Shown here one piece after another: positions 51,827 to 61,163 of a stretch of DNA of 64,000 bases. How positions within the stretch are numbered: position 1 is the first letter of the stretch; each line of letters opens with the position of its first letter. The position numbers and the translations under genes were made by a program. Source of the DNA: CAUPWF01 sp963515125 (lineage in GTDB: Bacteria; Bacillota; Clostridia; Lachnospirales; Lachnospiraceae); contig JBQKKG010000001.1 of NCBI GenBank assembly GCA_052116865.1, positions 310,001 to 374,000 of the forward strand, in the 5' to 3' direction. The notes under the pieces were generated by a model. The model did no database searches and was not told where the DNA came from. It saw nothing but the letters and a program-made list of their open reading frames with translations.

Positions 51827-52786
51827 ATGAAAAAAATAAAAAATAAATTAAGAAAAACAATACCACAAAAGTATACTGCAAGGATGTTGTTATTAGGCAT
51901 ACTGCTTTTAATGATTGCCTTTTTGGGAATAAAATCAGAATTCTTTTTTACATTTAAAAATTTAAGAAATATATTAAATCAATCATCTATATATCTCATA
52001 CTATCAGTAGGAATGACATTTGTAATTTGCTCTGGTGGAATTGATCTTTCAGTTGGTTCGGTCATGGCCATGTCTGGTCTAATTATGGCATGTTGTATGA
52101 ATGCAAGTGTTCCGGTTGGGTTATCTATTGTTATTGGGTTATTGTCTTCCACTTTTCTTGGAATGTTGAATGGCTGTATTATCAGTTTTTTAAATATCAA
52201 TCCATTTATTGGAACATTAAGTATGATGTCCATTATGAGAGGAATTGTAATTTTAATCACTGATGGTAAGCCTGTGTATGGATTTACAAGGGAATTTACA
52301 TTTTGGGGGAGTGGAAAGGTAGGTCCAGCTAACCCACCAATTATAATGGCTATTTTAGTTGTGGTAATCGGCAGTATATTATTGGAAAGAACAAAATTTG
52401 GAAACTATTGTTTTTTCCATGGTTCCAATGAAGCCGCTTTATATCGTGCTGGAATTAATACAAAATGGTGTCGGATTTGCATTTATTCCTTATCCGCCTT
52501 TTGTGCTGGAGTTGCAGGTTTTATTGTTTCAGCTAGGTTAAATACAGCGGAACCACTTGCTGGGCAAGGGTATGAAATGGATGCTATTGCAGCAGTGGTT
52601 TTAGGTGGAACAAGTATGCAAGGTGGACAAGGAAGTATTAGTGGCACGGTAATTGCATGCCTGGTTTTAAATGTTATGAGAAATGGATTGACGATGTTAT
52701 CCATTTCCTCAAATTACCAGACATTATTGACAGGAATTATTGTGTTAATCGCTGTAGCAATTTCGGAAATTCAAAATAAAAAATAG
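51827..52786 (+). CDS. RbsC-type ABC transporter permease
   Basis: This 319-residue permease has about ten helices. The family signature is SGGIDLSVGSVMAMSGLIMA (about 68-85), and the EAA-like region reads AVVLGGTSMQGGQGSISGTV. It partners the ATPase 14 bases upstream. It begins with a basic cytoplasmic tail (KKIKNKLRKTIPQKYTARM). Confidence 0.94.
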   Translation: MKKIKNKLRKTIPQKYTARMLLLGILLLMIAFLGIKSEFFFTFKNLRNILNQSSIYLILSVGMTFVICSGGIDLSVGSVMAMSGLIMACCMNASVPVGLSIVIGLLSSTFLGMLNGCIISFLNINPFIGTLSMMSIMRGIVILITDGKPVYGFTREFTFWGSGKVGPANPPIIMAILVVVIGSILLERTKFGNYCFFHGSNEAALYRAGINTKWCRICIYSLSAFCAGVAGFIVSARLNTAEPLAGQGYEMDAIAAVVLGGTSMQGGQGSISGTVIACLVLNVMRNGLTMLSISSNYQTLLTGIIVLIAVAISEIQNKK

Positions 52787-52806
52787 GGTGAGAAGAGGGA
52801 ATACAA

Positions 52807-53739
52807 ATGAGTAAGGTAATATCATTAGGTGCCATTGCAATGGATATTGTTTTGGAGACTTCTATGCTTCCAAAGGACGATGGTTTCGCTTTAATAACAA
52901 AAGAAAAAATACTTCCCGGAGGGAGTGCATCAAATGTAGCTGTTACATTAGCAAATTATGGTGTTGAGGTATATCAAACAGGTAAAATAGGAACAGATGA
53001 AGTGGGAAAAGAATTTCGGAAAACGTTGGTAGCAGATGGTGTGAGTGATAAGTATCTAGTGACGAAAGAAAATGGAGTTTCGTTACATACGTATATTATG
53101 ATAGCTCCAGAAGGGAAACATTGTATATTTGCTAATCTTGGAGATTCTATTACGAATTTGGAACCGGAAGACATTCCAGATGATATTATGGAACATGTTG
53201 ATTGCTTCTATACTGACATGTTCGCGCCTCGAGCTTCGATACATTTGGCGAAGATGGCAAGGGCAAAAAACATACCAGTTGTCTATAACATGCAATGTGT
53301 ACCAAGCTTTATGAAGATGTGTGGAATTGAATTTCAACAATTGGAGGAGATGATTGGGTTATCTGATCTTCTGATATCAGGCAGAGATGGTTGTTATGAA
53401 CTGACGAAAGAAGCAGACTATAAAAAAGCAATTAAGCAAATTTGGGAATCTTATCAGACACCTGCCGGGATGATTTGTACGGCAGGAGAGGAAGGAACCA
53501 CTTGGTATACAGGAGATACTTTTATACAACAATCAGCATTTCCCATTAATCCGGTCGATACAACTGGAGCGGGAGATTGCTTTATTGGTGGATTCATATA
53601 TGCTTATTATTGTAAACATCAAAATAGAGAGGATTCCTTAAAGTTTGGAAATGCGTCAGCAGCTGTCAAGTGTTTGCAATCAGGCCCGAGAAGCAAGGCA
53701 AAATACAAAAAGGTATATCAGTTTATGCAAGAGAATTAA
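52807..53739 (+). CDS. PfkB family carbohydrate/nucleoside kinase
   Basis: This 310-residue ribokinase-fold kinase carries the N-terminal GGSASNVAVTLANYGVEV and the catalytic DTTGAGDCFIGGF with the base Asp. Its position inside a ribose-type importer operon, near a PsuG-like glycosidase, suggests it phosphorylates an imported nucleoside or sugar at the 5' hydroxyl, as pseudouridine kinase PsuK does. The exact substrate is not shown by sequence. AGAAGAGG lies upstream of the ATG. Confidence 0.93.
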   Translation: MSKVISLGAIAMDIVLETSMLPKDDGFALITKEKILPGGSASNVAVTLANYGVEVYQTGKIGTDEVGKEFRKTLVADGVSDKYLVTKENGVSLHTYIMIAPEGKHCIFANLGDSITNLEPEDIPDDIMEHVDCFYTDMFAPRASIHLAKMARAKNIPVVYNMQCVPSFMKMCGIEFQQLEEMIGLSDLLISGRDGCYELTKEADYKKAIKQIWESYQTPAGMICTAGEEGTTWYTGDTFIQQSAFPINPVDTTGAGDCFIGGFIYAYYCKHQNREDSLKFGNASAAVKCLQSGPRSKAKYKKVYQFMQEN

Positions 53740-53795
53740 GAGTCTTCTAGCAATAGAAACTTTTAATAATAAATGTTAATACAAGGAGGATAAAC

Positions 53796-54875
53796 ATGAA
53801 AAGGAAAGTATTGTCAGTGATTTTGGTAGCTGTCATGGCTACTTCTATGCTTTCAGCATGCCAAAGCAAGAAAGCGGAAACGAAGGAAACAAAAACCGAG
53901 GATGTTAAAGATGCTGCAAAAGAGGTTAAAAATTCAAAATTTCAAGAGGCAAATGAAGAATTGGAAAAAGCACTTGGGACGTTGCCAGAAAAAGATACTG
54001 GTGTAAAGATTGCAGCGATTGAAAGTACATTAGCCAATGAATTTTGGGTAACTATGCAAAAAGGATATGAGGATACAGCAAAAGAATATGGAGTTACAGT
54101 AGATGTTCTTGCAACAGAATCAGATACAGATACCACGGGCCAATTAAATATGATGAATGATTGTCTTGTAAAGGACTATGATGCAATTGCAGTATCTCCA
54201 CTTTCTGAACAAAATTTGATTCCAGGAATTGTTGCTGCAAATCAGGATGATGTTAAGGTTGTAGCAGTTGGGAATGGTGTAGATGCAGATGCACTAAAAG
54301 AAGCAGGTGGATCGATAGAGGCATTTATTACTTCGGACTTTAAAGCGCAAGGAACATTAGGTGCTGAGCATGTAATTAAAGAAACGGGTGGAAAAGGAAA
54401 AGTACTTATTATAGAAGGAACAGTAGGGGCTACGCAAAGTGAAGCTCGCCGTGATGGAGCGAAGGAAGCATTTGAAAAAGCAGGAATGAATATTATTGGG
54501 ATAGAAACAGCCAACTTTGATCGGCAGGAAGCTTATGATGTAACAACAGCAATCATTGAAGCGAACCCGGATTTAGTAGGGATTGCATGTGGAAATGACA
54601 TTATGGCACTAGGCGCTATTGAGGCATTAAAAGAAAAGGATATGATAGATAAAGTCTGCGTAGTTGGGGTAGATTTTATAGAAGAAGCCAAAGAGTCGAT
54701 TGAAGCAGGAGAATTGAGTGCAACCGTTGCAATGTCTCCATATTTATTCGGTAAAGCTGGATTATTAACAGCTTTGAAAGCAATTCAAGGAGATAGCATG
54801 GAGGAAGCAACTGTTTGGACTCCACTTAGTCTTGTAACAGCCGATACCGTTGGAGACATGGAAGGCTGGAAGTAA
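53796..54875 (+). CDS. sugar-binding lipoprotein of the ribose-type ABC importer
   Basis: This 359-residue protein has a lipoprotein signal (MLSACQ, Cys22) and a type I periplasmic binding fold (Peripla_BP_4, about 70-340), with IAAIESTLANEFWVTMQKGY and VGVDFIEEAKESIEAG. An acidic/Lys linker (about 24-60) separates anchor and domain. It captures the substrate for the upstream ATPase and permease. AAGGAGG precedes the ATG. A terminator follows. Confidence 0.93.
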   Translation: MKRKVLSVILVAVMATSMLSACQSKKAETKETKTEDVKDAAKEVKNSKFQEANEELEKALGTLPEKDTGVKIAAIESTLANEFWVTMQKGYEDTAKEYGVTVDVLATESDTDTTGQLNMMNDCLVKDYDAIAVSPLSEQNLIPGIVAANQDDVKVVAVGNGVDADALKEAGGSIEAFITSDFKAQGTLGAEHVIKETGGKGKVLIIEGTVGATQSEARRDGAKEAFEKAGMNIIGIETANFDRQEAYDVTTAIIEANPDLVGIACGNDIMALGAIEALKEKDMIDKVCVVGVDFIEEAKESIEAGELSATVAMSPYLFGKAGLLTALKAIQGDSMEEATVWTPLSLVTADTVGDMEGWK

Positions 54876-54882
54876 AAAGGAA

Positions 54883-54922
54883 AAGAGTGCCATGGACTTT
54901 TTAGACCATGGCATTCTTTTCA
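54883..54922 (+). terminator. terminator after the importer operon
   Basis: AAGAGTGCCATGG pairs with CCATGGCATTCTT, followed by T. It divides the importer-kinase operon from the glycohydrolase operon. Confidence 0.9.
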
Positions 54923-54987
54923 TACAGAACATTAATAAAGAAAGTAAAATTACTTGTTAGAATATATCGTATCATAGGAGGATTTAT

Positions 54988-56010
54988 ATGCTATTAGATA
55001 AGGTACTAGGCGGATTGATAGGTGCAGGAGCCGGAGATGCCATGGGAGCCGCCACTGAGGCAAGAACAAGAAAGCAAATATATGAATATTTTGGTGGGAT
55101 GGTAACGGACTTTGAAAAGCCACCGATGGATACCTTTGGAGCTGGTAATGAACCAGGTGGATTAACGGATGATTTTAGTTCTGCCTATTTTGTTGCAAAA
55201 CATATTGTGAATAATCGAGGAATAGTCACAGAAAAAGTAGTTCAGGAAGCATTGATTGAATGGTCAAGTCATGCTGTTTTTTTTGATAGGTTTGCGGGGC
55301 CAACAACTAGACTTGCAATCCGTAAATATAAAGGTGAAGTGATTGAAAAATCTAAAGGTGTAGAGCTGGTTACAAGGCAAGCTACAAATGGAGCAGCTAT
55401 GAAAATATCTCCGATTGGATTAATGAATCCAGGCAATATAAATCAAGCTATTCAGGATGCAATTACAGTTACCATGGTAACTCATGACAATTATCTTGCA
55501 CTATCAGGTGCGTGTGCTGTTGCCGCAGCAGTTAGCCAAGCTTGTACAGACGAAGCAGACATGTATCAAGTATTGCAAGCGGGACTTTATGGTGCGAAAG
55601 AAGGGGAACGAATCGGGCGTGAGATAGCAAGAGATGTGGCAGGCCCTTCGGTTATAAAACGAATGGAGCTAGCAATGGATATTGGACTTTCTCAAAAAAG
55701 TAAAGAAGAAAAAATCATTGCAATTGGTGAACAAATAGGTACTGGTTTGCATGTAGCAGAAGCAATCCCATCCGCTTTTGGTTTATTTGCCGCAGCGAAT
55801 GGTAATGCCATGGATTCCATCATATATGGAGTAAATGTAGGATATGATACAGATACCATCGCAACAATGTCAGGAGCATTAGGTGGAGCATTGCAGGGCG
55901 CAGAGGCACTTCCCAAACACATATTACCAACATTGGAAAAAGTAAATAGTATAGAGATCGAGCAACTTGCAATGGATATAGTTGCAATCTGTAACAATAC
56001 TCATAGATAA
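54988..56010 (+). CDS. ADP-ribosylglycohydrolase family protein (metal site complete)
   Basis: This 340-residue DraG/ARH-fold protein has the N-terminal GAGAGDAMGAATEAR and both metal motifs: Thr60-Asp61-Asp62 and Asp287-Thr-Asp289-Thr. The family removes ADP-ribose or ribosyl groups from N-, O- or S-linked acceptors with two Mg2+; several bacterial members act on free nucleoside-like compounds. It starts a four-gene unit. Its neighbours favour a small-molecule ribosyl substrate over protein de-ADP-ribosylation. Confidence 0.93.
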   Translation: MLLDKVLGGLIGAGAGDAMGAATEARTRKQIYEYFGGMVTDFEKPPMDTFGAGNEPGGLTDDFSSAYFVAKHIVNNRGIVTEKVVQEALIEWSSHAVFFDRFAGPTTRLAIRKYKGEVIEKSKGVELVTRQATNGAAMKISPIGLMNPGNINQAIQDAITVTMVTHDNYLALSGACAVAAAVSQACTDEADMYQVLQAGLYGAKEGERIGREIARDVAGPSVIKRMELAMDIGLSQKSKEEKIIAIGEQIGTGLHVAEAIPSAFGLFAAANGNAMDSIIYGVNVGYDTDTIATMSGALGGALQGAEALPKHILPTLEKVNSIEIEQLAMDIVAICNNTHR

Positions 56011-56023
56011 GGAGGGAGTCTTT

Positions 56024-57079
56024 ATGAGGTACGATAACGTATTAGGATGTCTCATAGGTGCAGCATGTGGAGATGCCATGGGAGCAGCAACGGAGACAAA
56101 GTCTACCAAACAAATCGAAATGACATTTGGAGGAAGAGTAGAGGAGTTTAAAAAACCACCCATGGATACATTAGCTAGGGGAAGAGAAAAAGGACAAATA
56201 ACGGATGCCTTTAGCATCCCATATTATCTAACAAATGAAATCATTAAAGAGCATGGCCTTATGACAAAAGAAGTGGGGATAAGTGCTTTGAAAACCTGGG
56301 GAAAGACAGAATATTTTCAACCATTTGCGGGTATGACAACAAGAAAGGTTGTCAACGAATTAAATCAAGACAAAGAACTTGGCACGTGGGCATTTGCTGG
56401 TAGATTAGGAACCAAATTATATAAAAGTCATTATTATGCTCTATCATCAAATGGAGCTGCGGTTAAGGCATATCCAATTGGATTGTTCCATGCAGGAAAA
56501 CTAGAAAAAACCATTCGGGATACAGTGGAAATAACCATGGCATCTCATGACGATCCATATAGTATTTCAGGAGCATGTGCCGTTTCAGCTGGAATCTGTG
56601 AAGCAGCAAAAACAAATGCATCTGTGCAACGTGTAGTGGATGCTGCAATGGAGGGTGCAAAAAAGGGAGAATATTTAGCGAGAAAAAGAGAAGATATATG
56701 GGATTATCCAGGGCCGTCGGTGGTGAAACGAATGGAAATGGCCATTCAAACGTCTCTGCATGTGAGTGAGCAAACCAATGCAATGGAAAATCTTCGAGAT
56801 ATTATAGGAAGTGGTCCTGCAATTGCGGAAACAGTTCCTACTGCATTTGGACTCATAATTGCTAATGCAGACCAGCCTCTGAATGCAATCTTTGACGCAG
56901 TTAATATTGGGGACGAAACAAGTGCAATAGCTAGTATTGTTGGAGCTTTAGTAGGTACGTTATATGGTACGGAAATTTTTCCTAAAGAATATTTGATAGA
57001 ATTAGAAAATGCAAATTCTTTGAATTTGCAAGAACAAGCAAGAAATATAATGAGTGTATGGGAATCCTTAGGGAGATAA
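56024..57079 (+). CDS. ADP-ribosylglycohydrolase paralogue with altered metal ligands
   Basis: This 351-residue paralogue of the preceding gene begins MRYDNVLGCLIGAACGDAMG. The first metal motif is changed to Thr60-Asp61-Ala62, and the second reads Asp297-Glu-Thr-Ser300 where the active form has Asp-Thr-Asp-Thr. At least two predicted ligands are lost, so it is probably inactive or uses a different metal or mechanism. It may pair with the first protein. The start at 56024 follows AAGGAGGG; the gene lies 13 bases after its paralogue. Confidence 0.9.
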   Translation: MRYDNVLGCLIGAACGDAMGAATETKSTKQIEMTFGGRVEEFKKPPMDTLARGREKGQITDAFSIPYYLTNEIIKEHGLMTKEVGISALKTWGKTEYFQPFAGMTTRKVVNELNQDKELGTWAFAGRLGTKLYKSHYYALSSNGAAVKAYPIGLFHAGKLEKTIRDTVEITMASHDDPYSISGACAVSAGICEAAKTNASVQRVVDAAMEGAKKGEYLARKREDIWDYPGPSVVKRMEMAIQTSLHVSEQTNAMENLRDIIGSGPAIAETVPTAFGLIIANADQPLNAIFDAVNIGDETSAIASIVGALVGTLYGTEIFPKEYLIELENANSLNLQEQARNIMSVWESLGR

Positions 57080-57081
57080 GT

Positions 57082-58203
57082 ATGGATTATGATGAATTAA
57101 GAAGACGAAGGAAAGAACAAAAAGATGAAATAACATGTGGCGAGCGTGCAATGATCTATCAAGGAGGCGGAGAAGTAGATTACTTGCCTTATAGTATTAT
57201 GTCAGCAGATGCTGCAATCGTATACATGTACAAATTTACCCAGAAGCAGTACAGAGAATCTTTTGATATCCGATGTGAAGTTTTACGGCGAAAAAAAGAA
57301 GATTTTGGGTTGGAGGGGATTTCTGTAGGACCTGGATTGAAAGGAATGGGAAAGGCTGTAGGCTCCATTATGGCTTATCCAGAAAATGGAATGGATTATG
57401 TAAAAGAGTTTTTTTTACGAAATTATGATGCCCTAGAAGTTTTGGAGCCGGTAAATCCTAAAACAAACGAATCCTTAAGGTCAATTATAAAAGAAACTCA
57501 TAATATGAAAAAGGTTTTTCCGGATATGGGCATACGCTCCACGGTAGCAGGACCTTTGAGTACGGCTGCATCTATTCGCCCAATTGAATTAATTTTAAGA
57601 GACATAAGAAGAAATCCAGAGAAATTACATCAACTGATAGAATATGGTGTAACGTGTTCCTTGTCATTTTTGCAGGAATTTGTCAATGAATTTGGTAATG
57701 TAGATGTAGAAATTTCGGATCCCGTAACTACGACGGATATTATAAGTAAAGTGCAATTTGAAACATTTTCCAAACCATATCTTAGGCAATTAATAGATGG
57801 AATTAAGAAGATAACAGGGAAGAATCCCATGGTTCATATTTGTGGGTCAACTTACAGGATATGGGAAGATCTTATGGATGTAGGGGTGAAACAATTCAGT
57901 TTGGATAATAACGAATCTTTAAAGGAAGCAAAGAAATGTATGGGGCATTGTGTTCAGTTGGCGGGTAACGTTCCACCAGTATCTGTTATGATGCAAGGGA
58001 GTATTGATGACGTGATAAATTGTGTAAAGAATTGCATTATAGAGTGTAGTGACAATGCCTGTGGATATACACTAAATACTGGGTGTCAAGTTCCCATTGG
58101 AACTCCAATAGAAAATATGGAAGCTTTTGTATATGCAGCAAAATATTACGGATCTGTAGCTAAAAAAGGTCAATTATGTAAAGGGGTATTGAATGAATTA
58201 TAA
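57082..58203 (+). CDS. URO-D family methyltransferase-like protein (MtaA/CmuA type)
   Basis: This 373-residue protein has the uroporphyrinogen decarboxylase fold. The motif His-x-Cys (VHICGS) with a later Cys (NTGCQVP) is the zinc site of the MtaA/CmuA/MtbA methyltransferases that move methyl groups between a corrinoid protein and thiols. Heme synthesis is unlikely because no other heme genes lie nearby. No corrinoid protein gene is in the window. It starts 2 bases after the second glycohydrolase and overlaps the next gene by 11 bases. Confidence 0.88.
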   Translation: MDYDELRRRRKEQKDEITCGERAMIYQGGGEVDYLPYSIMSADAAIVYMYKFTQKQYRESFDIRCEVLRRKKEDFGLEGISVGPGLKGMGKAVGSIMAYPENGMDYVKEFFLRNYDALEVLEPVNPKTNESLRSIIKETHNMKKVFPDMGIRSTVAGPLSTAASIRPIELILRDIRRNPEKLHQLIEYGVTCSLSFLQEFVNEFGNVDVEISDPVTTTDIISKVQFETFSKPYLRQLIDGIKKITGKNPMVHICGSTYRIWEDLMDVGVKQFSLDNNESLKEAKKCMGHCVQLAGNVPPVSVMMQGSIDDVINCVKNCIIECSDNACGYTLNTGCQVPIGTPIENMEAFVYAAKYYGSVAKKGQLCKGVLNEL

Positions 58204-59002
58204 TCAAGATTGTACCACAAAATACCTAGTGGAATCAGCGTTGTTAACGCATGGTCTGGTATCTATTGATAACAGTGAATTATGTTTGAGGTGGCCGTCA
58301 AACACTCCTGATATTGGGTGGATTGAATATGGGGAAATCCATATTGGTCATATAAGTGAGTTTGTAGAATTTCGAGCGAGGGCAAAATATTATGAACGAA
58401 TTTCGAAGGAGACATTTGATGATTGTCTAGAATCCCACAGATCAGGAGCATTAACTGCATCTGGAACAATGGAGCTGTGCAATCGATTACATATTCCATT
58501 TGCGGTATCCTGTGGAATTGGTGGTAGAGAATGTTACCCTTCCAATCATTATAGCCCAGATCTTGATGCTTGTGTAGAAATACCTGTTTGGCTAATTGCT
58601 ACATCACCAAAAGACATGTTTGATATTCGTGCCACAATTGCATGGCTTCAGGAAAGGAATATACCTGTCCTTGGTGTAAAAGAATCTATTTGTGATGGAT
58701 ATATTTTTCGAGGGGAAGGGGTGGAATTAGATAAAGTAGTTTGTGAAACCAAAACCTTTTGTGCTGCGGAAACCACTGGATTAGTATTACAAGGTATTCC
58801 AAAAGAGAATAGAATACAAGATAAGAGTATTCTATATCAATCTATACGGGAAGGACAATATGAAAAAAAGAGAGGGAACTATTTTCACCCTGCGGTAAAT
58901 GCATGGATTGATCATATGACACAGGGTGAATCCTCACGTATTCAATTAGATTCTATTATTGCGAATATAGAATTCACACAAAAAATCGTCTCTGAAAGGT
59001 AA
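58193..59002 (+). CDS. divergent pseudouridine-5'-phosphate glycosidase (PsuG-like)
   Basis: This 269-residue protein is not an obvious family match at first sight, but it follows PsuG block by block: VESALLTHG (Glu14), KETFDDCLES with Lys72, GALTASGTM, AVSCGIGGRE, YSPDLDAC (Asp123) and TSPKDMFDI (Lys140), then IPVLGV. In PsuG the lysine equivalent to Lys140 forms the Schiff base with the ribose during C-glycosidic bond cleavage. Spacing Asp-to-Lys of 17 matches E. coli PsuG as I recall it. The shorter length and changed loops suggest a different nucleobase. Confidence 0.75.
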   Translation: MNYNQDCTTKYLVESALLTHGLVSIDNSELCLRWPSNTPDIGWIEYGEIHIGHISEFVEFRARAKYYERISKETFDDCLESHRSGALTASGTMELCNRLHIPFAVSCGIGGRECYPSNHYSPDLDACVEIPVWLIATSPKDMFDIRATIAWLQERNIPVLGVKESICDGYIFRGEGVELDKVVCETKTFCAAETTGLVLQGIPKENRIQDKSILYQSIREGQYEKKRGNYFHPAVNAWIDHMTQGESSRIQLDSIIANIEFTQKIVSER

Positions 59003-59017
59003 AGATTATTGAATTAT

Positions 59018-59779
59018 TTATATTCTCTTTAATAACTTCTTATTGGAACGTAATAGACGTCCCATCATATATTCATGAGCATTGAGTTCCAAAGTATCAT
59101 TTAGTTCGTCGAATGAAATCCCCGGATATTTTCTTTGCAATGCGGTCTTTAAAATATAATCGCACAACAGTGGATTTTTTGGAAGTAACGGACCATGTGC
59201 ATAGGTTCCAAATACATTTTTGTACCTCGCACCTGCCGAGTGATCTATTCCGTTATTCCCATATCCACAAAGAACAGATCCTAATGGTCTGACTTTAGAA
59301 CCAAGAAAGGTACGTCCAGAATGATTTTCAAAACCAATAATTGGAATTGTGCGATCTAAATCATCACAAGTAAACATATAATTTCCAATCATTCTTTTTT
59401 TGCTGCCGATGGTATGTGTATCTAAGGCACCGATAAATTCATGCTCCTGACCATCCCAGGTTTTATAGTAGTTACCAAGAATTTGATAACCAGCGCAAAT
59501 TGCAATAAATACTTTCTCCTCTTCTACGGCTGTTTTTATCGCCTTTCCTTTTCCACGGGAAAGGTCTTTAATTAATAATCCTTGTTCGTAATCTTGTCCA
59601 CCACCAATAAAGAATAAATCATAATCGTGGATATTCAAAGCATCACCAATAGAAATGGGTGTTACGGTGGTTTGTATTCCGCGCCAAGCAAGTCGCTTTT
59701 CCATGCAACGTATATTTCCTTGGTCTCCGTATAAATTTAGTGTGTCTGCATATAAATGACAAATGTTTAATTGATACAT
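59018..59779 (-). CDS. gatD: lipid II isoglutaminyl synthase, glutaminase subunit GatD
   Basis: This 253-residue class I glutamine amidotransferase has its catalytic Cys in AICAGYQILGN and His in YAHGPLLPKNP. It supplies ammonia to MurT, which amidates the D-glutamate of lipid II to isoglutamine. It follows murT by 13 bases in the same operon. The order and both sequences match the murT-gatD pair of Gram-positive bacteria. Confidence 0.95.
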   Translation of the reverse strand: MYQLNICHLYADTLNLYGDQGNIRCMEKRLAWRGIQTTVTPISIGDALNIHDYDLFFIGGGQDYEQGLLIKDLSRGKGKAIKTAVEEEKVFIAICAGYQILGNYYKTWDGQEHEFIGALDTHTIGSKKRMIGNYMFTCDDLDRTIPIIGFENHSGRTFLGSKVRPLGSVLCGYGNNGIDHSAGARYKNVFGTYAHGPLLPKNPLLCDYILKTALQRKYPGISFDELNDTLELNAHEYMMGRLLRSNKKLLKRI

Positions 59780-59792
59780 GTTCGAGTCTCCT

Positions 59793-61163
59793 TTATTTCC
59801 ATAAATCTTTTACACAATAGTCACGGCTAATTTTTTCACGCAATGTTAGCATTGCAGTATAGGTTGGCATGATATAGACATCATGTGTTTGATTTAGTAT
59901 ATATTCCATCAGTCCAGCATAATCTGTAATTTTCTTGATTTTTGTAGTTGGTATATCAGCATATTTTAAGCGAACAGCCATATCATCGCATCTAGTACCG
60001 GTTACAATAATTTCTTCTAAATAATTCTGCATACTATGCAGTCTTTCAAAGTCTACATCCCAAATCCATGAGATATCTGTTCCATCTGCATAATTATCAT
60101 TTAGACCAATAATAAAAAGAGAGGGTTGCTTTATGTTACATAAATAGTTTAACACTTGGTTTGCGCCAGCAGGATTTTTGATTAATATCATACGAATGTT
60201 TTTGTTATTTATTGTAAATTTTTCCATTCGGCCAAATCCACATTCAAATTGCTGCAATGATTTTATAATAATGTCATTTGATAGGTTCAATGCATTGCCT
60301 AGGCAAGCAGTTGCGGCGGCATTATAAATGTTATAGCCACCTGGAAGATTTATAGTAACTGGGAAAGAAGAATCTTGAATTCTTAAAGTCACTTTAGAAA
60401 ATTCAGGGGCACATGACTGAATGTTCTCTACAGCAACATGAAGAGGAGGACGGTGGTATCCACAATTAGGACAAATATATTTACCAAGGTGTCCGTAGGT
60501 AATGAACTCATATTGGTATGCAGTTCCACACTTGATACAGTAAGGTGCATCTGATATTTCTTTTGCCTGATTTTTATATATGGTGTCTTCTAATCCGTAA
60601 AAAAGAACAGGGTTGGACACTTCATTTGTGATAGAAGTTGTTAATGAACAGTCTGCGTTGATGCAAAGAGTAGCGTGAGGGGAGTGCTGAATGCCGGCCA
60701 ATATGCTCTTTAATGTATGGGAAATTTCTCCATAGCGGTCTAGTTGATCACGAAAAATATTAGATACAACGATATAGTTTGGATCCACAGCCTTTGCTAC
60801 CGCTGAAAATGCAAGCTCATCACACTCAATTAGTGCATATTTGTAACGACAACGTCCATGGAAAGAAGAATTTAAAATAAATTCGCCAGTAATGCCAGTA
60901 TCCATATTAGCACCAGATCGGTTGGTAAAGTAAGCATATCCAGACTTAGATAAGCACTCTTCAATCATTCGAGTAATCGTGGTTTTTCCATTGGTACCTG
61001 TTACAATAATGACGTTCACATTTTGTGCAAGACGCTCTAATATTTTCGGGCATATAATCAACGCGAGCGTACCAGGAACGTTGGTACCGCCTTTTCCTAA
61101 TCTACGTAGAATCCAACGTGAAACTCTACATATGATAATTGCTAAATATAGTTGTATTTTCAT
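59793..61163 (-). CDS. murT: lipid II isoglutaminyl synthase, Mur ligase subunit MurT
   Basis: This 456-residue Mur ligase homologue has P-loop GTNGKTTITRMIEE and a cysteine-rich zinc ribbon inserted in the central domain (CIKCGTAY and CPNCGY, about 204-229), a MurT hallmark. The C-terminal DUF1727 region contains NPAGANQVLNYL. It activates lipid II D-glutamate with ATP for amidation by GatD. The ATG is preceded by AAGGATGTACAA. The amidation affects D,D-transpeptidation, which links it to the PBP genes in the window. Confidence 0.95.
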   Translation of the reverse strand: MKIQLYLAIIICRVSRWILRRLGKGGTNVPGTLALIICPKILERLAQNVNVIIVTGTNGKTTITRMIEECLSKSGYAYFTNRSGANMDTGITGEFILNSSFHGRCRYKYALIECDELAFSAVAKAVDPNYIVVSNIFRDQLDRYGEISHTLKSILAGIQHSPHATLCINADCSLTTSITNEVSNPVLFYGLEDTIYKNQAKEISDAPYCIKCGTAYQYEFITYGHLGKYICPNCGYHRPPLHVAVENIQSCAPEFSKVTLRIQDSSFPVTINLPGGYNIYNAAATACLGNALNLSNDIIIKSLQQFECGFGRMEKFTINNKNIRMILIKNPAGANQVLNYLCNIKQPSLFIIGLNDNYADGTDISWIWDVDFERLHSMQNYLEEIIVTGTRCDDMAVRLKYADIPTTKIKKITDYAGLMEYILNQTHDVYIMPTYTAMLTLREKISRDYCVKDLWK

